Shown here: piece after piece, positions 12,767 through 23,746 of the stretch | Layout: each line of letters begins with the position of its first letter | Numbering within the stretch: the first letter of the stretch is position 1 | Assembly (NCBI GenBank): GCA_037833965.1 | Contig: AP031353.1 | Coordinates: 29,390,501-29,454,500, forward strand | Reading direction: 5' to 3' | DNA: 64,000 bases | From: Marchantia polymorpha subsp. ruderalis | Taxonomy: Eukaryota; Streptophyta; Marchantiopsida; Marchantiales; Marchantiaceae | Position numbers and translations under genes: made by a program | Notes under the pieces: generated by a model | The model's input: the letters and a program-made list of their open reading frames with translations, nothing else | The model's database searches: none | Told to the model about the DNA's origin: nothing

Positions 12767-14488
12767 ATGGGAGCCAAGCGGGGGACTTCGTTGCGAGTCC
12801 CGTTCCTCATCCTTCTGACCTTCGCCTTCGTCCTCGTGCTGAGCTACGTGAATTTCGAGCACTTCCCCACGACTTTCCAACTACCCGAGTACCTCCGATC
12901 CGCGACGAGTAACACCAGCAGCAGCGCATCGTGCAATTGCTCGACCGGGCACGGAGATCTCCTCGACGCCGACGGTGCCAGGCGACCGTGCGAGGGCGAG
13001 CAGACTGTGAAGTTCGTGGACCGGATCGTGAACGTGACGGTGGAGGTGGAGAAGCTGGTCGAGGTGCCGGTCGAGAGGATCGTGAACGTGACGGTGGAGG
13101 TTGAGAAGAGGGTCGAAGTGCCTGTGGAGAAGATCGTGAATGTGACGGTGGAGGTGGAGAAGAGGATCGAGGTGCCAGTGGAGAGGATCGTGAATGTGAC
13201 GGTGGAGGTGGAGAAGCGAGTCGAGGTGCCTGTCGAGAGGATCGTGAACGTGACGGTGGAGAAGGTGGTGGAGAAGAGGATCGAGGTGCCAGTGGAGAGG
13301 ATTGTGAACGTGACGGTGGAGAAGGTGGTGCGGGTGCCGGTGGAGAGGTACGTGGGCGTGAAGCAGTGGTGGGCGGAGGGCAGGCCCTGGCACAACCCGG
13401 GGCGCTTCCCGCTGTGCTCGATGGACGTGTGCTTCAACTTCTCGCGCTGCGAGAACATGGACAAGCTGCTGGTGTACTCGTACGACAAGCCCATGCCGCC
13501 GAATCGATACTTCAAGGGCATCGAGCAGACCCCGTACCACACGGCGGACCCCGACAAGGCCTGCCTCTTCCTCGTGTTCCAGGACGTGAACGAGCCGTGG
13601 CGCCCGCACCCGAACACGCTGCCGCATTGGAACCACGGCATGAACCACATGCTCGTCACTTTCGCGGACCTCTGGCAGCAGCGCAATCCCCCGCCCGAGA
13701 CCATCGAGAACGCGTCCGTCATCAGCACGGCGCTATACGAGACCACGTACCGACCGGGCTTCGACCTCGGCGTGCCACTCGAGGGCCGGGCGCACGCCAC
13801 GTACCTGCAGAACCTCACTGCGTTCCAGCGCAAGTACCTGCTGACCTTCCGCGGGACGCGCTATCTGGGGCTCGCCGGCGAGGGCGTGTTCCGGAGCGAC
13901 CCCTCGTTCAAGGCCATGCACAATGGCCGCGACGTCGTGGTGGTCACGAGCTGCAAGCAGGGGACGAACGACATTATGCGCCGCGAGAATCCCGAACTCG
14001 GGCGCGGCTGCGACGAGGACCAGGAGCTCTACGAGCGCTACGGCTTCTTCGACCTCATGAACACGACCTTCTCGCTGGCGCCGGCCGGGCGCTCCGCCTC
14101 GTCCTACCGCCTGATCGAGTCCATGAGCGCCGGCGCCATCCCGGTGCTCATCGTCGACAACGCCGTCAAGCCCTTCGAGACGCTGATCCAGTGGCACCGG
14201 TGCGCGCTGCAGTTCCCCACCGGCGAGATGCACCGAATCGTGCCGGCGCTGCGGGCGCTGTCGCACGGCGAGGTGGAGGAGCGCCGCCGCTACTGCGTCT
14301 GGGCCTACAACGAGTTCCTCAAGGACGACGCCACGCTGCTCCGATCCGTCATGCGCGCCCTCAAGGCGCGCTTCTTCGGCGCTTTCGCCCAATTCTCGCA
14401 GTCGCTCCCGCACTATCCGGGCCTCAGCTCCAACAGCAGCAGCAGGCGGCGGCTCCAGTTTCTGCGAGGCGCTCGCGCAGAGGCTTGA
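12767..14488 (+). CDS. Exostosin-like family GT47 glycosyltransferase with repeat stalk
   Basis: One uninterrupted frame of 573 residues. ATG at 12767 is chosen because it directly precedes a basic stretch and a hydrophobic segment (residues about 11-28, VPFLILLTFAFVLVLSYV), a type II signal anchor that would place the enzyme in the Golgi lumen. Residues about 82-195 form a stalk of 18-residue repeats (consensus VERIVNVTVEVEKRVEVP), each with an NVT sequon. The catalytic region runs from about 199 to 545, with CSMDVCFNFSRC, DKACLFLVFQDVN, LPHWNHGMNHMLVTFADLW, a basic FRGTRYLG segment and the conserved FSLAPAGRSASSYRLIESMSAGAIPVLIVDNAVKPFE block typical of exostosin-domain GT47 enzymes. GT47 enzymes transfer sugars from nucleotide sugars onto wall polysaccharides or glycoproteins. 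The WNHGMNH motif resembles the animal EXT type as I remember it. The acceptor cannot be told from sequence. Confidence 0.88.
   Translation: MGAKRGTSLRVPFLILLTFAFVLVLSYVNFEHFPTTFQLPEYLRSATSNTSSSASCNCSTGHGDLLDADGARRPCEGEQTVKFVDRIVNVTVEVEKLVEVPVERIVNVTVEVEKRVEVPVEKIVNVTVEVEKRIEVPVERIVNVTVEVEKRVEVPVERIVNVTVEKVVEKRIEVPVERIVNVTVEKVVRVPVERYVGVKQWWAEGRPWHNPGRFPLCSMDVCFNFSRCENMDKLLVYSYDKPMPPNRYFKGIEQTPYHTADPDKACLFLVFQDVNEPWRPHPNTLPHWNHGMNHMLVTFADLWQQRNPPPETIENASVISTALYETTYRPGFDLGVPLEGRAHATYLQNLTAFQRKYLLTFRGTRYLGLAGEGVFRSDPSFKAMHNGRDVVVVTSCKQGTNDIMRRENPELGRGCDEDQELYERYGFFDLMNTTFSLAPAGRSASSYRLIESMSAGAIPVLIVDNAVKPFETLIQWHRCALQFPTGEMHRIVPALRALSHGEVEERRRYCVWAYNEFLKDDATLLRSVMRALKARFFGAFAQFSQSLPHYPGLSSNSSSRRRLQFLRGARAEA
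13019..13353 (+). repeat. 54-bp in-frame tandem repeat encoding the GT47 stalk
   Basis: Copies of a GTGAACGTGACGGTGGAG-type unit start at 13028, 13082, 13136, 13190 and 13244, a strict 54-bp period, and at 13304 after a 60-bp step caused by a two-codon difference. Each unit keeps the NVT sequon while alternating K/R and V/I/L, so the repeat is constrained at protein level. Copy number is likely to vary between individuals. Confidence 0.95.
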
Positions 14489-17239
14489 TCGTCGCTCCAT
14501 CGCTCCCCCGCTCTCCCCCACCCCCTAAGTGCGTCACTCGAAGATTCTTCTTCATCGGATCGTCTTGTCCCTGACATGCCCCCTCGCCCTGCGAAGACCC
14601 AAGGAGCGTTCGCGACTAGCGAGGATGTGAGCCGAGCTCCCTGCACGAGGCAAAGCTCGATTTCGATTTCGATTTTGACTCCATGATCGGCGATCGGTGA
14701 GGTCGAATTTTCAATTTTCGAGACTGGACTCCGGAGACTCGAGGAAGAGAAACTGCTTCCGCGAAGGCGCACGTCCATGCGTGACCAGTGAGAGGTCGTA
14801 AAGCGCTCGAGTCTAGAGGCGAACGATCGATTCATTTTTTTTTAACTGCAGGGAAGGAGATCGACGAGTGCTTCGACGATCGCAGCGAATCACTGCCGGG
14901 ATTTCGAGGTGAGGTCGGGGCGAGAGCGAGGGCGGGGGTAGGGGGCCGGGGGCCGGCCGTTTGTCTGGATCAAAGCTGTCAGAACCTACCATGCCTCGAT
15001 CCCCAGAGGCCGTAGCAGCCCGTGAAGGCCCGGGGGGGCGGTGCCCATCGTCGTGAACATGCTTGCGAGAAAGAAAGATTTCGTCCCTCATCACGGGTAC
15101 GAGCAGCGGCGGCTGATAACGGCGCATACACACCCCCTGACAACCTCGAACTGCATGTCGATAGATACTCGATAAAGCCCATTCGGAACACGAACACGGG
15201 GTTCGAGTGCTGCCCCTTTCCCGCTGCCCGCTGCCCGAGCATCATCACGTCCACGACAACTCGAACTCTTTTCTTCCGCTCAGCGATTCTCTCTCAATCT
15301 CTCTCTTTCTCCCTTGACCTTTCTTGCCCTGACATGTCGTCGATCTCCACCTGGCACTGACACGCTGGAGGGCTGGAAGGGTACCCCGAGACACCGGCAC
15401 TCGAGCGCTAGTCTACGGATGCATGGGAATCGTGGACTCGTATCGTATCGTATCGCACTGTCCGAGACTGTACGCTTCTGTACTGCGAGTACGGTACCGA
15501 TGAAATACTGTACACTGGCAGCTGGTTCTACCGGCCATTGAGATCACATCGAGAGGGACGTCAGGAGGGTCTTACCGGCCAGAGACGACTGGAAGGTCAG
15601 GACAGCGTCCTCTGTCAACGTGAATTAAATAATTGGACTCCCATACGTAGACGACTTTCTACGACACAGCATCGTTCCTTTTGGAGCGTTGAAAAAACAG
15701 TTCCATGATTTCGTGGATGTTGGACATGTCAGTGACTGCTGTAAACCGTTCTAACGTGAAATACACAACGTAATAACAACGTAATAAGTAAATAAATAAA
15801 TTATTATTTATTTATTTATTTATTTAGATGTCGAGAGAGCAATTTTTTTTTATCCCACGAGATTGGGACTTTTCACCGAGTGGAAGAATAATGTGCCCTG
15901 TAATTACATCACGTGCGTAGCCTTTCGACTTGAGTTTCCACCCATGGTGCTATGGATTCCAACAAAGTCACATGTAAGTCCTAGTTGAGCCCTTAGAACC
16001 ATCTAGGATATAAACAACTAGCTTTAACCCCACAGATACCGTTTGGAAAGACTACTAGACTATGGGTAGATCTGGAATTTCTTTCGGATGAAAATCTTCA
16101 TTTGAGTTAGTTTTCTCACTGTTTGTGGTAATCTGATATTCTCAACTTGTGCAAATTATTTACATTTTCACGAAATATTCCATGCCTGAAATTTCACAAC
16201 TGAGTATTTTGGCAAGAGTAGAAGAGTAGTACAGGTGTTTGTAAGCGGTTGTCTATATATATCAGAACTGTCTCACAAAAGAAGAGTAGAAAGGTTTATA
16301 GTAAGCAGTTTTTAAGATGGATCTTTATAGACAGAATAATATGAATGTTGCTTCATCGCTTGAAGAAATTTCCGCCGTACAACAAACATGTATAATATAT
16401 GAGCCAATTTGCATTGTGTAGAAAACGACAACCGTCACATTTACAAAAAAAATATACGTATACAATATTGATCCCTGTCGTGTCTAGGAAGTGATGGAAT
16501 CTCGACATTACTTCGCCTTCGTGTTTTTTGTGAAGTGGTGAGGCAGACGATGCCTTCCGACTGCTCCTTCACCTCACCTATTTCCCAGTCAGAGTGGCAT
16601 TTTCTTCGACTGGTAGTGCTCCCCGTGGAACGCTTGATGTAGCTGGAAAGTTTATAAGAGGTTTTGATTTTTTAGTAGATGTGTCTTCATATGCACCTCC
16701 TCAGTTTTGGCCTGATATTTATTGAGGGCATTTTGTATTTCCCAGATACGAAACAAGTCATATCAACACATGTTTAGTAGATGTGTCTTCTTATGCACCT
16801 CCTCAGTTTTCGCCTGATATTTATTGAGGGCATCTTGTGTTTCCCATATACGAAATCATAAAGAACACAATAAGGGAAACCAGGGAGGTCATAAATCTTG
16901 TTTAGAAATTTGGAGTATTGCTTTTAGCAGAGTTGTATATATTTAGCGTGTGTTTTAATGTAATTGGACCGTAGAGACTAACCAGGTTTAGTAGTACAAC
17001 CGTCAGAGCACTACAAGAATACACAAGCGGTTGTTTCTGAAATAAAGCGACCCTCCTATGCAAAATTAATCAAATCAACATTGCTTGATATAAAGATTCA
17101 GAAGGCGGTATGTAAACACACTGTGTTAATGCGTTAGTATCATGTGAATTCAACCATCACATTTGACTCGAATAAATCGGTGGTGTGAAGGCTCTTCAGT
17201 ACTTGATTTCCGTTACAGAGCCCATGATCATACTCTGAC
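14489..17239. other. Intergenic region with simple repeats; no gene recognised
   Basis: The first kilobase is GC-rich and may include the GT47 3' UTR. After about 15600 it is AT-rich. A TTTA-type microsatellite lies at about 15786-15826. No open frame here has a recognisable product. Confidence 0.6.
16671..16857. repeat. Two-copy direct repeat, about 84 bp per copy, 102-bp period
   Basis: Sequence 16671-16755 recurs at 16773-16857 with about five substitutions; both copies begin TTTAGTAGATGTGTCTTC. An 18-bp unrelated spacer separates them. This is a local duplication in noncoding DNA. Confidence 0.9.
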
Positions 17240-17273
17240 TTATCCAGGAGAGAAGAAGCGTTGAATATGTCGC

Positions 17274-17570
17274 TTGCAGTCGAGAAGGGACAACAAAGCA
17301 AGCATGAGGAACAAATCTCTCGAGAGGCTAAGGAGATGGAGAGAAGCAGTGCCAGAACACGTTGGATTCCTCGGAGCCAGCCTCAGGAAGAAATTCGCCG
17401 CTGACATGACACGGCCAGTTGTAGTTCGAAGAATGGACGCCGACCGACACGACCGTCTCGGTAAGTTATACGGGAAAATCTTTGAACTCACCGAAGAAGC
17501 GCCCCCGCAAAATCGCACCGAAAGAACACACAAAGCTAAAGAAGCGAATCGTGTGAGGGGCGAGCCATAA
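17274..17570 (+). CDS. Unrecognised 98-codon open frame, possible exon or repeat remnant
   Basis: A basic, charged open frame (rich in Arg, Lys, Glu) lies in a short GC-balanced island within AT-rich DNA. I recognise no domain. A good splice donor, CTCG followed by GTAAGTTAT, lies inside it at about 17460, so the first part could be an exon of an unpredicted gene. An antisense frame, 17240-17629, overlaps it and is equally unsupported. Evidence for a real gene is weak. Confidence 0.2.
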   Translation: MQSRRDNKASMRNKSLERLRRWREAVPEHVGFLGASLRKKFAADMTRPVVVRRMDADRHDRLGKLYGKIFELTEEAPPQNRTERTHKAKEANRVRGEP

Positions 17571-19114
17571 TCAGCATGATTGCCATAAATCCAAAACCGC
17601 CACTGACCGTCGATCTTCAACCTTCCCACGAAAATGACATTTCTGGGCTTCTCGCTAGAACAACCCCGACTGTATGCTCTCCGGCCTGACGGTATACGTA
17701 CACTGGTCGTCTGTTACCGTCACCCAGTGGGTTTCACCGTCACCCGGGGTTTCGCGTTTCGCGCTTCCCGCACAAGACGCGCCCGGACGGCCTTTTTGTC
17801 TAGCATTTCTTGTGACTCACCCTCGGATTGGCGATGGCGGATCAGGTTAGCTCGGAGGTGGCGATTTGTCGAATGATTTCTGCATTGAAGTTGATGACTT
17901 ACGATTGCGGGGGCATTTGTATGGGCCAGGGTTTTTATTGTCCTCTCGCGGCTATGAGAGAATTGGCGGAGTTTCGAATTTTGCCTGGTTTACTTCTTTT
18001 TCCTAAGGCTATCTAGAAGCTCGATGTCAGCCTTTTTCTCGTTCGTCTGGTCTTTCCAAACGATGGATTTTTTCCTCTTTGTCTAAATTATTTTCGATGC
18101 TTTTGTCCGGTTATGGCAGTCTAGATTCACCCTTTCTTGAAATCGAAAGGCTCGTGCCCATGTCTACAATCAAATCAATGTCGATGAATTGCTACAGTAA
18201 GTGGTGATGGGTGAGTGATGGGTGACTTCCTGCAATTTAAGCTCAAGAAGAAGCATTATCACCTTACGTGCAGATCTTCAACTTGTCTGCAATGGCATCC
18301 TACGACACCTCTCACTACACGCAAGTCACAGAGAACTTCAATTGCCAATTGTGCACATTGACTCAACCACGGAGAATCAGAAAGCTCTGTGAACGAGTGA
18401 ATTCTGGAAACGCTCATCATTGAATTTCTGCTTCAATGTTGACGTTTGAAAATGTGATGGAGGTGAATTAGCCTCGACATCTAGGTAGGTTCACAACAGT
18501 ACCCTCGGCGATCTTTACACTGCAGTTTTGATCTGTTCTAGGATTTTAAACATATGAACGGTAGGGTTCAACATATCCGTCACTGCAGCGCTTAATAGTT
18601 AGATATGTCGGAGTATTCACTCACTTTAGTTTAGCGACATCTATTGAGGAGCAACCTGAATATATATTCAGGTTGTTCCGGAGATGAGAGCATTTTTCTC
18701 GGGAGGAACTGGATCGAAATCTTAATGATGAAATCGAAGATGACACGAGAACATGATATCTTGAGTTCTTACCGGACTTCAAAGGAGGACTTCGCAGTCG
18801 GGTTTTGCGTCCCTGATTGTGTACGCTGACTTCACGCCAATAATACTACTAACTTGAGTTGCTATTCTACTTCTTTCATCGATTGATTGTCATAAATCAA
18901 TTGATGAAGCCACTTGCAGCTAGATTTTACACATGTTTCTAGTGGAATGACATCGCTCGTCAACATTTCCCTTAGGCCCCGACCTAGAGGGTTTCGCCAA
19001 GGACTTGTTTAATCGAGGGACTAGTTCATCTAACTTGAAAGCCAAATGCTCGCTACTTCCTCGGACAGGTTCCTTCAAGGAAAATATGAATATTGTGTAC
19101 CAAGTCGGCACAAT
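17571..19114. other. Intergenic region, no gene recognised
   Basis: Mixed-composition DNA with only short open frames. The segment 17655-17700 resembles the reverse complement of 23663-23706, so at least part of it belongs to a dispersed repeat. The palindrome at 18648-18679 is listed separately. The segment ends at the left target-site duplication of the solo LTR. Confidence 0.5.
18648..18679. repeat. Near-perfect 32-bp palindrome
   Basis: The central 24 bp (18652-18675) is a perfect palindrome with arms CAACCTGAATAT, and pairing continues outwards for three Watson-Crick pairs past one G-T step. It could form a cruciform or RNA hairpin without a loop. No terminator, tRNA or miRNA context is apparent. 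Confidence 0.85.
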
Positions 19115-19119
19115 ATTCT

Positions 19120-22100
19120 TGTGATGGCCCACCCAAGGCTAAATTGCAGTATAACAGCAAAGGATCGAACCCACAGCAACAGTAACAACACACAGAGTAC
19201 AAAGTGTCACGTTTTAACAGTCTATTGAGGAGTTTGAATTCTCAGGCGACTGTCACTCCCTGGAAGAGTTTGAATTCTCAGGGTACTGTCACTCTCTGAA
19301 ATACTGCAAGTGCTCAACTCGAAGGTCACTCAAGGGACACATAATGCAACGTAGTACACCCCAAACACACACCTGAAACTGTAAATGCACAACTCAGAGG
19401 TCGGTCAGGACCTCCACTTCAGATTCAAGGGTGAAGTTTCCCAAAAGTACACTTAGAGGAACTGCAGGTGGCTACCAACTCCGAATTTGCTTAAACCCTA
19501 TCACAGGCCACTGCTAGTGCAGAGCATTCGGGTTGGAAGTCCTACTTTGGATGCGGTACCTTCGTCAAACCGAAGTCTCTTTCACGCGGTGAACAACACA
19601 CTCAACTCACAAAACGCGCAGGCAATACATAAATCCGAACTGAGAAATTCAATTGAGAAAAGACCCAATGTTACAACTTAACAGTCTATTGACGAGTTTG
19701 AATTCTCACGCAACTGTCATTCCCAGAAATACTACAAAAGCTACCCCCAAAGGCGCCTGAAGCAGCGTAACACACTCAACCTGAATTCAACCAACTCTCA
19801 CTGCGAAGTTAACAAAACTTCACTTTGATATTCAGGGGGGAAAATCCCAAAGGAATATAAACAGGGAAAATCGTTTGGAGGTGTAAGCCCGAACTTGCTT
19901 AGATCCTAACTAGACTACGCTAGCTCAGAACGCTCGGACGAAGACCTTCGGCTGTAGGCTGCGGTAACTTCAACAATCTATAACTCCTCTTGCGCGGTGA
20001 CAGAGCAAAAGACACAAACGCGCGGAGGAAACGATTTCTTGAACTGAACTTCCGAAACTCAAAAATCCTCTAAGGCCAACGCCTTGGACTGCTTTATACA
20101 CTCTAAAATCCTAACTACCTAACACTCTATCTCATCGGCTATGCCTCAAATGAGCTGGCCGACGATCCACTAATTCCCTACCCGTCCACTCGTCTGCTCT
20201 CCAACGTAGTCCGAGCCGCCGCAACACCTCGGTCACCTTTGCCTCAAGGTTCACAATGGTGTCCCGCGACCTGGACAAGAATGACTCCAACTGCTTCGTC
20301 ACGCGCCGCCGACTTCGTCAGTCGCCAGTCATCAAAGCTATCGCACGCATCTCAAGTTCGCGCAACGTCATACTCTCCCGCGCTGCGATCTCCCAGCGAG
20401 CATAACCTCTCAGACATCGATCAACCCGCGAAACTTACTCCTCTCGCGTGCGATTTGTCGCGCGCCGGTTGTGGCCTTCAACCTCTGCCAACTGTAACTC
20501 TGCCGCCGCCCGCTACGTCCTCAATTTGTCGCACTGCAATTGCAATCGACCCAGTAACTCCTCGTCTGCCCTCCTCGCGGTCTCACTCTGCTCTAACGCC
20601 CGCGTCTGTCACACAAGCTCCTCCGCCAAAATGCGGTTTTGAACCTGCTCGGCACTTACATCCGTCTGGACCTTCGCACACAACTCATCAATTTCGCGCT
20701 GCGCATTGCTCACTATCTCATCTCGCAACTAAATCGCCGTCTTCTGCAGTTTCTGCGATAAGGCACATTGATCCTGCAGGAAATTGTAGCGCTCCTCCAA
20801 CTGCCGATACTTCTGGTCCAATACCATCAATTTGAGATTCGTCGCCACCTTGATCCGAGTTTGATTTCAGACCAACTCAACATAGAATCCACACTAGCAG
20901 GGATTCCCGTACTTGGTCGCCTTGCGATCAAGGTACCGGAGTAGCGGTACCACTTGCTCGCAGAGCACTCCGGTCGGTGTATCTCGCACCGACTGCACTT
21001 CCTCCTCCTCCGAAGACGTGTCGTCTTCTGTCTCCAGGATTTCTATCGCCACAGAAATCCTTGGCGATTCTCTCGCACTGGGCCTCGCAGCTTCCTCTGC
21101 TGCGGCCACCACTCCATGTCATGCTAATACTTCCAACGGGGTGGGAGAACCTGCCCCAGGCGGACGTGCTACATCATCCCGATCTGGTACCGCCGGAGGC
21201 GCTTTTGCCGAAGGCACACGTGTCTCCGCATTCCTGCCTTCGTCCGTAGGAATGTGCTCTAGGGGTTTCAGCGCCGAAGGCATCTCCTCCGAAGGCACCA
21301 CCCTAAACTGCTCCTGCGCCGAAGGCGAATCATCAAACGGTACTTGCTTCGAAGTCACGCATCTCTCCTGCGTAGGCGTTCTGGCCGTTGCCGCACGCCT
21401 TCCTCTGTGGCTCGAAGGCCTATGTGCTTGCGCCGAAGGCACTTGTGCCTTCGGCGCAGGTAGGTCAGTCCTCCCAAGAATCTATGCACTCACATCCTCC
21501 CTGGAGGATGATGAGTCCCTCGCAACTGCAGCTCGCCCCGTGTCCGCGCTGTTGTCAGCTGGCAAAATCAGCTTGCGAGCCTTCTGCTTTGGTCGGGCTT
21601 GCTCGTTGTTCGCCCGATGCCTGACTGGGACAGTGAGCAATTCTCGCCGACTCAGTTCTGCATCTCCTTCCCATTTCCGCTTCCGGGGTGCCCGCGCTCC
21701 CCTCGGTTCTTCCTCTGCTCTCAGTCGAGCTGGTGAAGTGATGGCGGGCACTTCGTCGGGGTCTGTATCAACCTTGACATCGCTCACAAGCCTTCCCGGA
21801 TTCGCCCGTGACTGCAAGGGAAATTGTATCTTCTACTCTGCTGTCAGACACCTCATCGACCGATAAAAGTTTATCAAGAAAGGGGAAAGTTGATTGATCA
21901 ACCCTCCCTTCTCCTCTCCTGCATGCTGTCGTGTGGCCCTCTACAAAATGCGAGCCCAAGAAATTGGAGTACCCGCCAACGCCAACTCCACAAATCCCAC
22001 CTGCCAAGATGTCATGTAGGTAGTGCTGTGCGGCTGCAAAATCTGGTGGAGTGCTACCGCGACATTCCTCCGCTTGCGATCAACATAGTCACGGGTCCTG

Positions 22101-23247
22101 TACCCGTTCTTGCTCGATTTGCAATTCTTGAAATGGGCGCTGAAGGAAATCTCTTCTTCCTTCGAGAGATGCACACTCTCGCACTCGAACAAGAGGTCAC
22201 CTTCCTCTCTTGCACATCTTCCTAAGACCTGCTTCCAATCACTCACTCGCCATCTCTCCGGATGCGGTCGGTAACCTCGCGGAGGCTGGTCCTTCTCTCA
22301 TAGCCACCCAGAGACCATCGTCGGGCACATCCAATTCCATCCCCACAAAAGAAAATCGAGCTTCACCGCTGTCAGCTCATCTTGGAATGCCCGCAATCTG
22401 ACTTGCGGCACTCGCAGTGGAACCATCCGCAGCGAAATAGACTTGGCCATCGAATTCTTGAAAATCTCTGCGAGCTCATGCTGCTGCTGCGCGTCGCGAG
22501 CTCGAATGAGTGCAAAATCGGAAATGCGTGAATGAGCCTCTCCCTCTGCGATCAAGAACTTTCACAGTTCGACATTTGGACTGGCAACGACCCGCTTGGA
22601 TGCGGTGCCGGTGATGAGACGTAACAGTCTGATTCGCACGCGCAAATTCACGCTCCGCCGTTGCGCGGACTTCCACACTTGTACATTCGACTTAATACCG
22701 CAGATTTCCGCCGACGTAGCTCTCCGTCCGCGTACCGCCGAAGACGCTCGCTTCAGCCGTTTTCCTTTTCTTATCTTCTTCCGCTAAAGGCACATCATTC
22801 CATCGAAGGAGCATCCTAGAGACGAAGGCACACCCTAACGACGAAGGCGGCGCTTCCGCCGAAGGTGCGAAGGCTTAAGTGACGAAGCACTTCCACCGAC
22901 GAAGGAATTCCGTAATACATGCTTCGTACGTCTTCCGCGGTAGAGTCTCCGCCGAGGAGCTTGAGCCGAAGGAACTTCCTTCTACTTGCGCCGAAGGCTC
23001 CTCAGTCGAAGACCTTACCGCCGAAGGCGCTTGAAGCGGGCCCTGTAGCATGAACCGCCCGTTCCGTCCAAGGCGCCCGACTGTGGCCTAAGCCTCAAAT
23101 CCCTAGACTGCCTTCCATTCTCCTAGACCCCGAGATTCGCTTTTTACTTTGTTTTTGTGTACAGATTATTATTTAGGGCTCCTACCGCGATACTTACTAT
23201 TCAAAAATGTTTTAATTTTGAAAAAAAACAAAAAATGCGCTTCTACA
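19120..23247 (-). mobile_element. Solo LTR of the same giant-LTR Ty3/gypsy family (old copy)
   Basis: On the plus strand it begins TGTGATGGCCCACC and ends TTCTACA. It matches the LTRs at 39620-45010 in order: the U5 end with AAGTGTCACGTTTTAACAG and the GAGTTTGAATTCTCA repeats (19120-20060), a minus-strand TATAAAG (20098-20092) followed by a small hairpin, the decayed LTR open frame (about 20220-22690), a tract of GCCGAAGGC-type palindromes, and the ATGTTTTAATTTT terminal region. Perfect 5-bp target-site duplications ATTCT flank it at 19115-19119 and 23248-23252. No gag, pol or primer binding site lies inside, so it is a solo LTR left by LTR-LTR recombination. At 4128 bp it is shorter than the young 5391-bp LTRs. 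Confidence 0.9.
20220..22690 (-). pseudogene. Decayed copy of the LTR-encoded long open frame
   Basis: Minus-strand fragments align in order with the 1045-residue LTR protein. 22555-22298 matches the RMVPLR..P..LRAF and KLDFLLWGWN region. 22246-21941 matches the LGRCA, NGYRTRDY.DR and GTPI.WA.IL blocks. 21817-21482 matches the basic RPKQKAR..LPAD cluster. 21112-20894 matches the acidic run and CEQVVPLLRYLDRK. Stops and frameshifts separate these pieces, for example a stop shortly after the LLRYLDRK block. The C-terminal coiled-coil part is only weakly readable. The protein-level match remains clear across most of the length despite heavy DNA divergence. Confidence 0.85.
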
Positions 23248-23252
23248 ATTCT

Positions 23253-23740
23253 CAAGTTGCGTGTCATGTAGCATCGTTTTGTCTGTTCTCAGGCTTTCAT
23301 ACCTTGCACCCAGAAGCTTGAGGGACTCATGTATCTTACTACTCAGAAGCTTTGATATCCTTGTTTGGTTTCAATGGATTGATGTTCCAACGGAGGAGCA
23401 TTCCAAAAATTTATCCCGCACACGGTGTCTTTAGTAAAAAAATAGTTCGCTCTAGGCTGAACACACGGTTGATGAAAATACCAGCCGGAACATCCAAGGA
23501 CATGAACCTCGCCAAAGACTCTTGTCGCGCACACTGCTCCATCGCGCCAACACGTGTCTCACATTGGCTGTCAATGTGTGTAATTTGCATACTAGAGGTT
23601 GCGCGTTCGACGGGTGATTTCTTGACGCGACGGTGAGAAAGTAAATACCGTCACGACGGTGACCGTATACCATCAGCCCAAAGTCATACGGTCGGGGTTG
23701 TTCTAGGGACGGGTTTAGCTGCACAAACTTATACATAGCC
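23253..23740. other. Repeat-like DNA right of the solo LTR
   Basis: This stretch holds no supported gene. Its right end (23663-23706, containing GTCGGGGTTGTTCTAG) is an inverted match to 17655-17700, and CCGTCAC/GTGACGG steps occur near both. This marks an older dispersed repeat of unknown type on both sides of the solo LTR. Confidence 0.4.
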
Positions 23741-23746
23741 CTTATA

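Noticed and set aside
12844-13833. Minus-strand frames of 255-329 codons opposite the GT47 gene
   Set aside because: Antisense shadows of the repeat stalk and catalytic exon; the repetitive HVHDPLHRHLD-like text mirrors the 54-bp DNA repeat.
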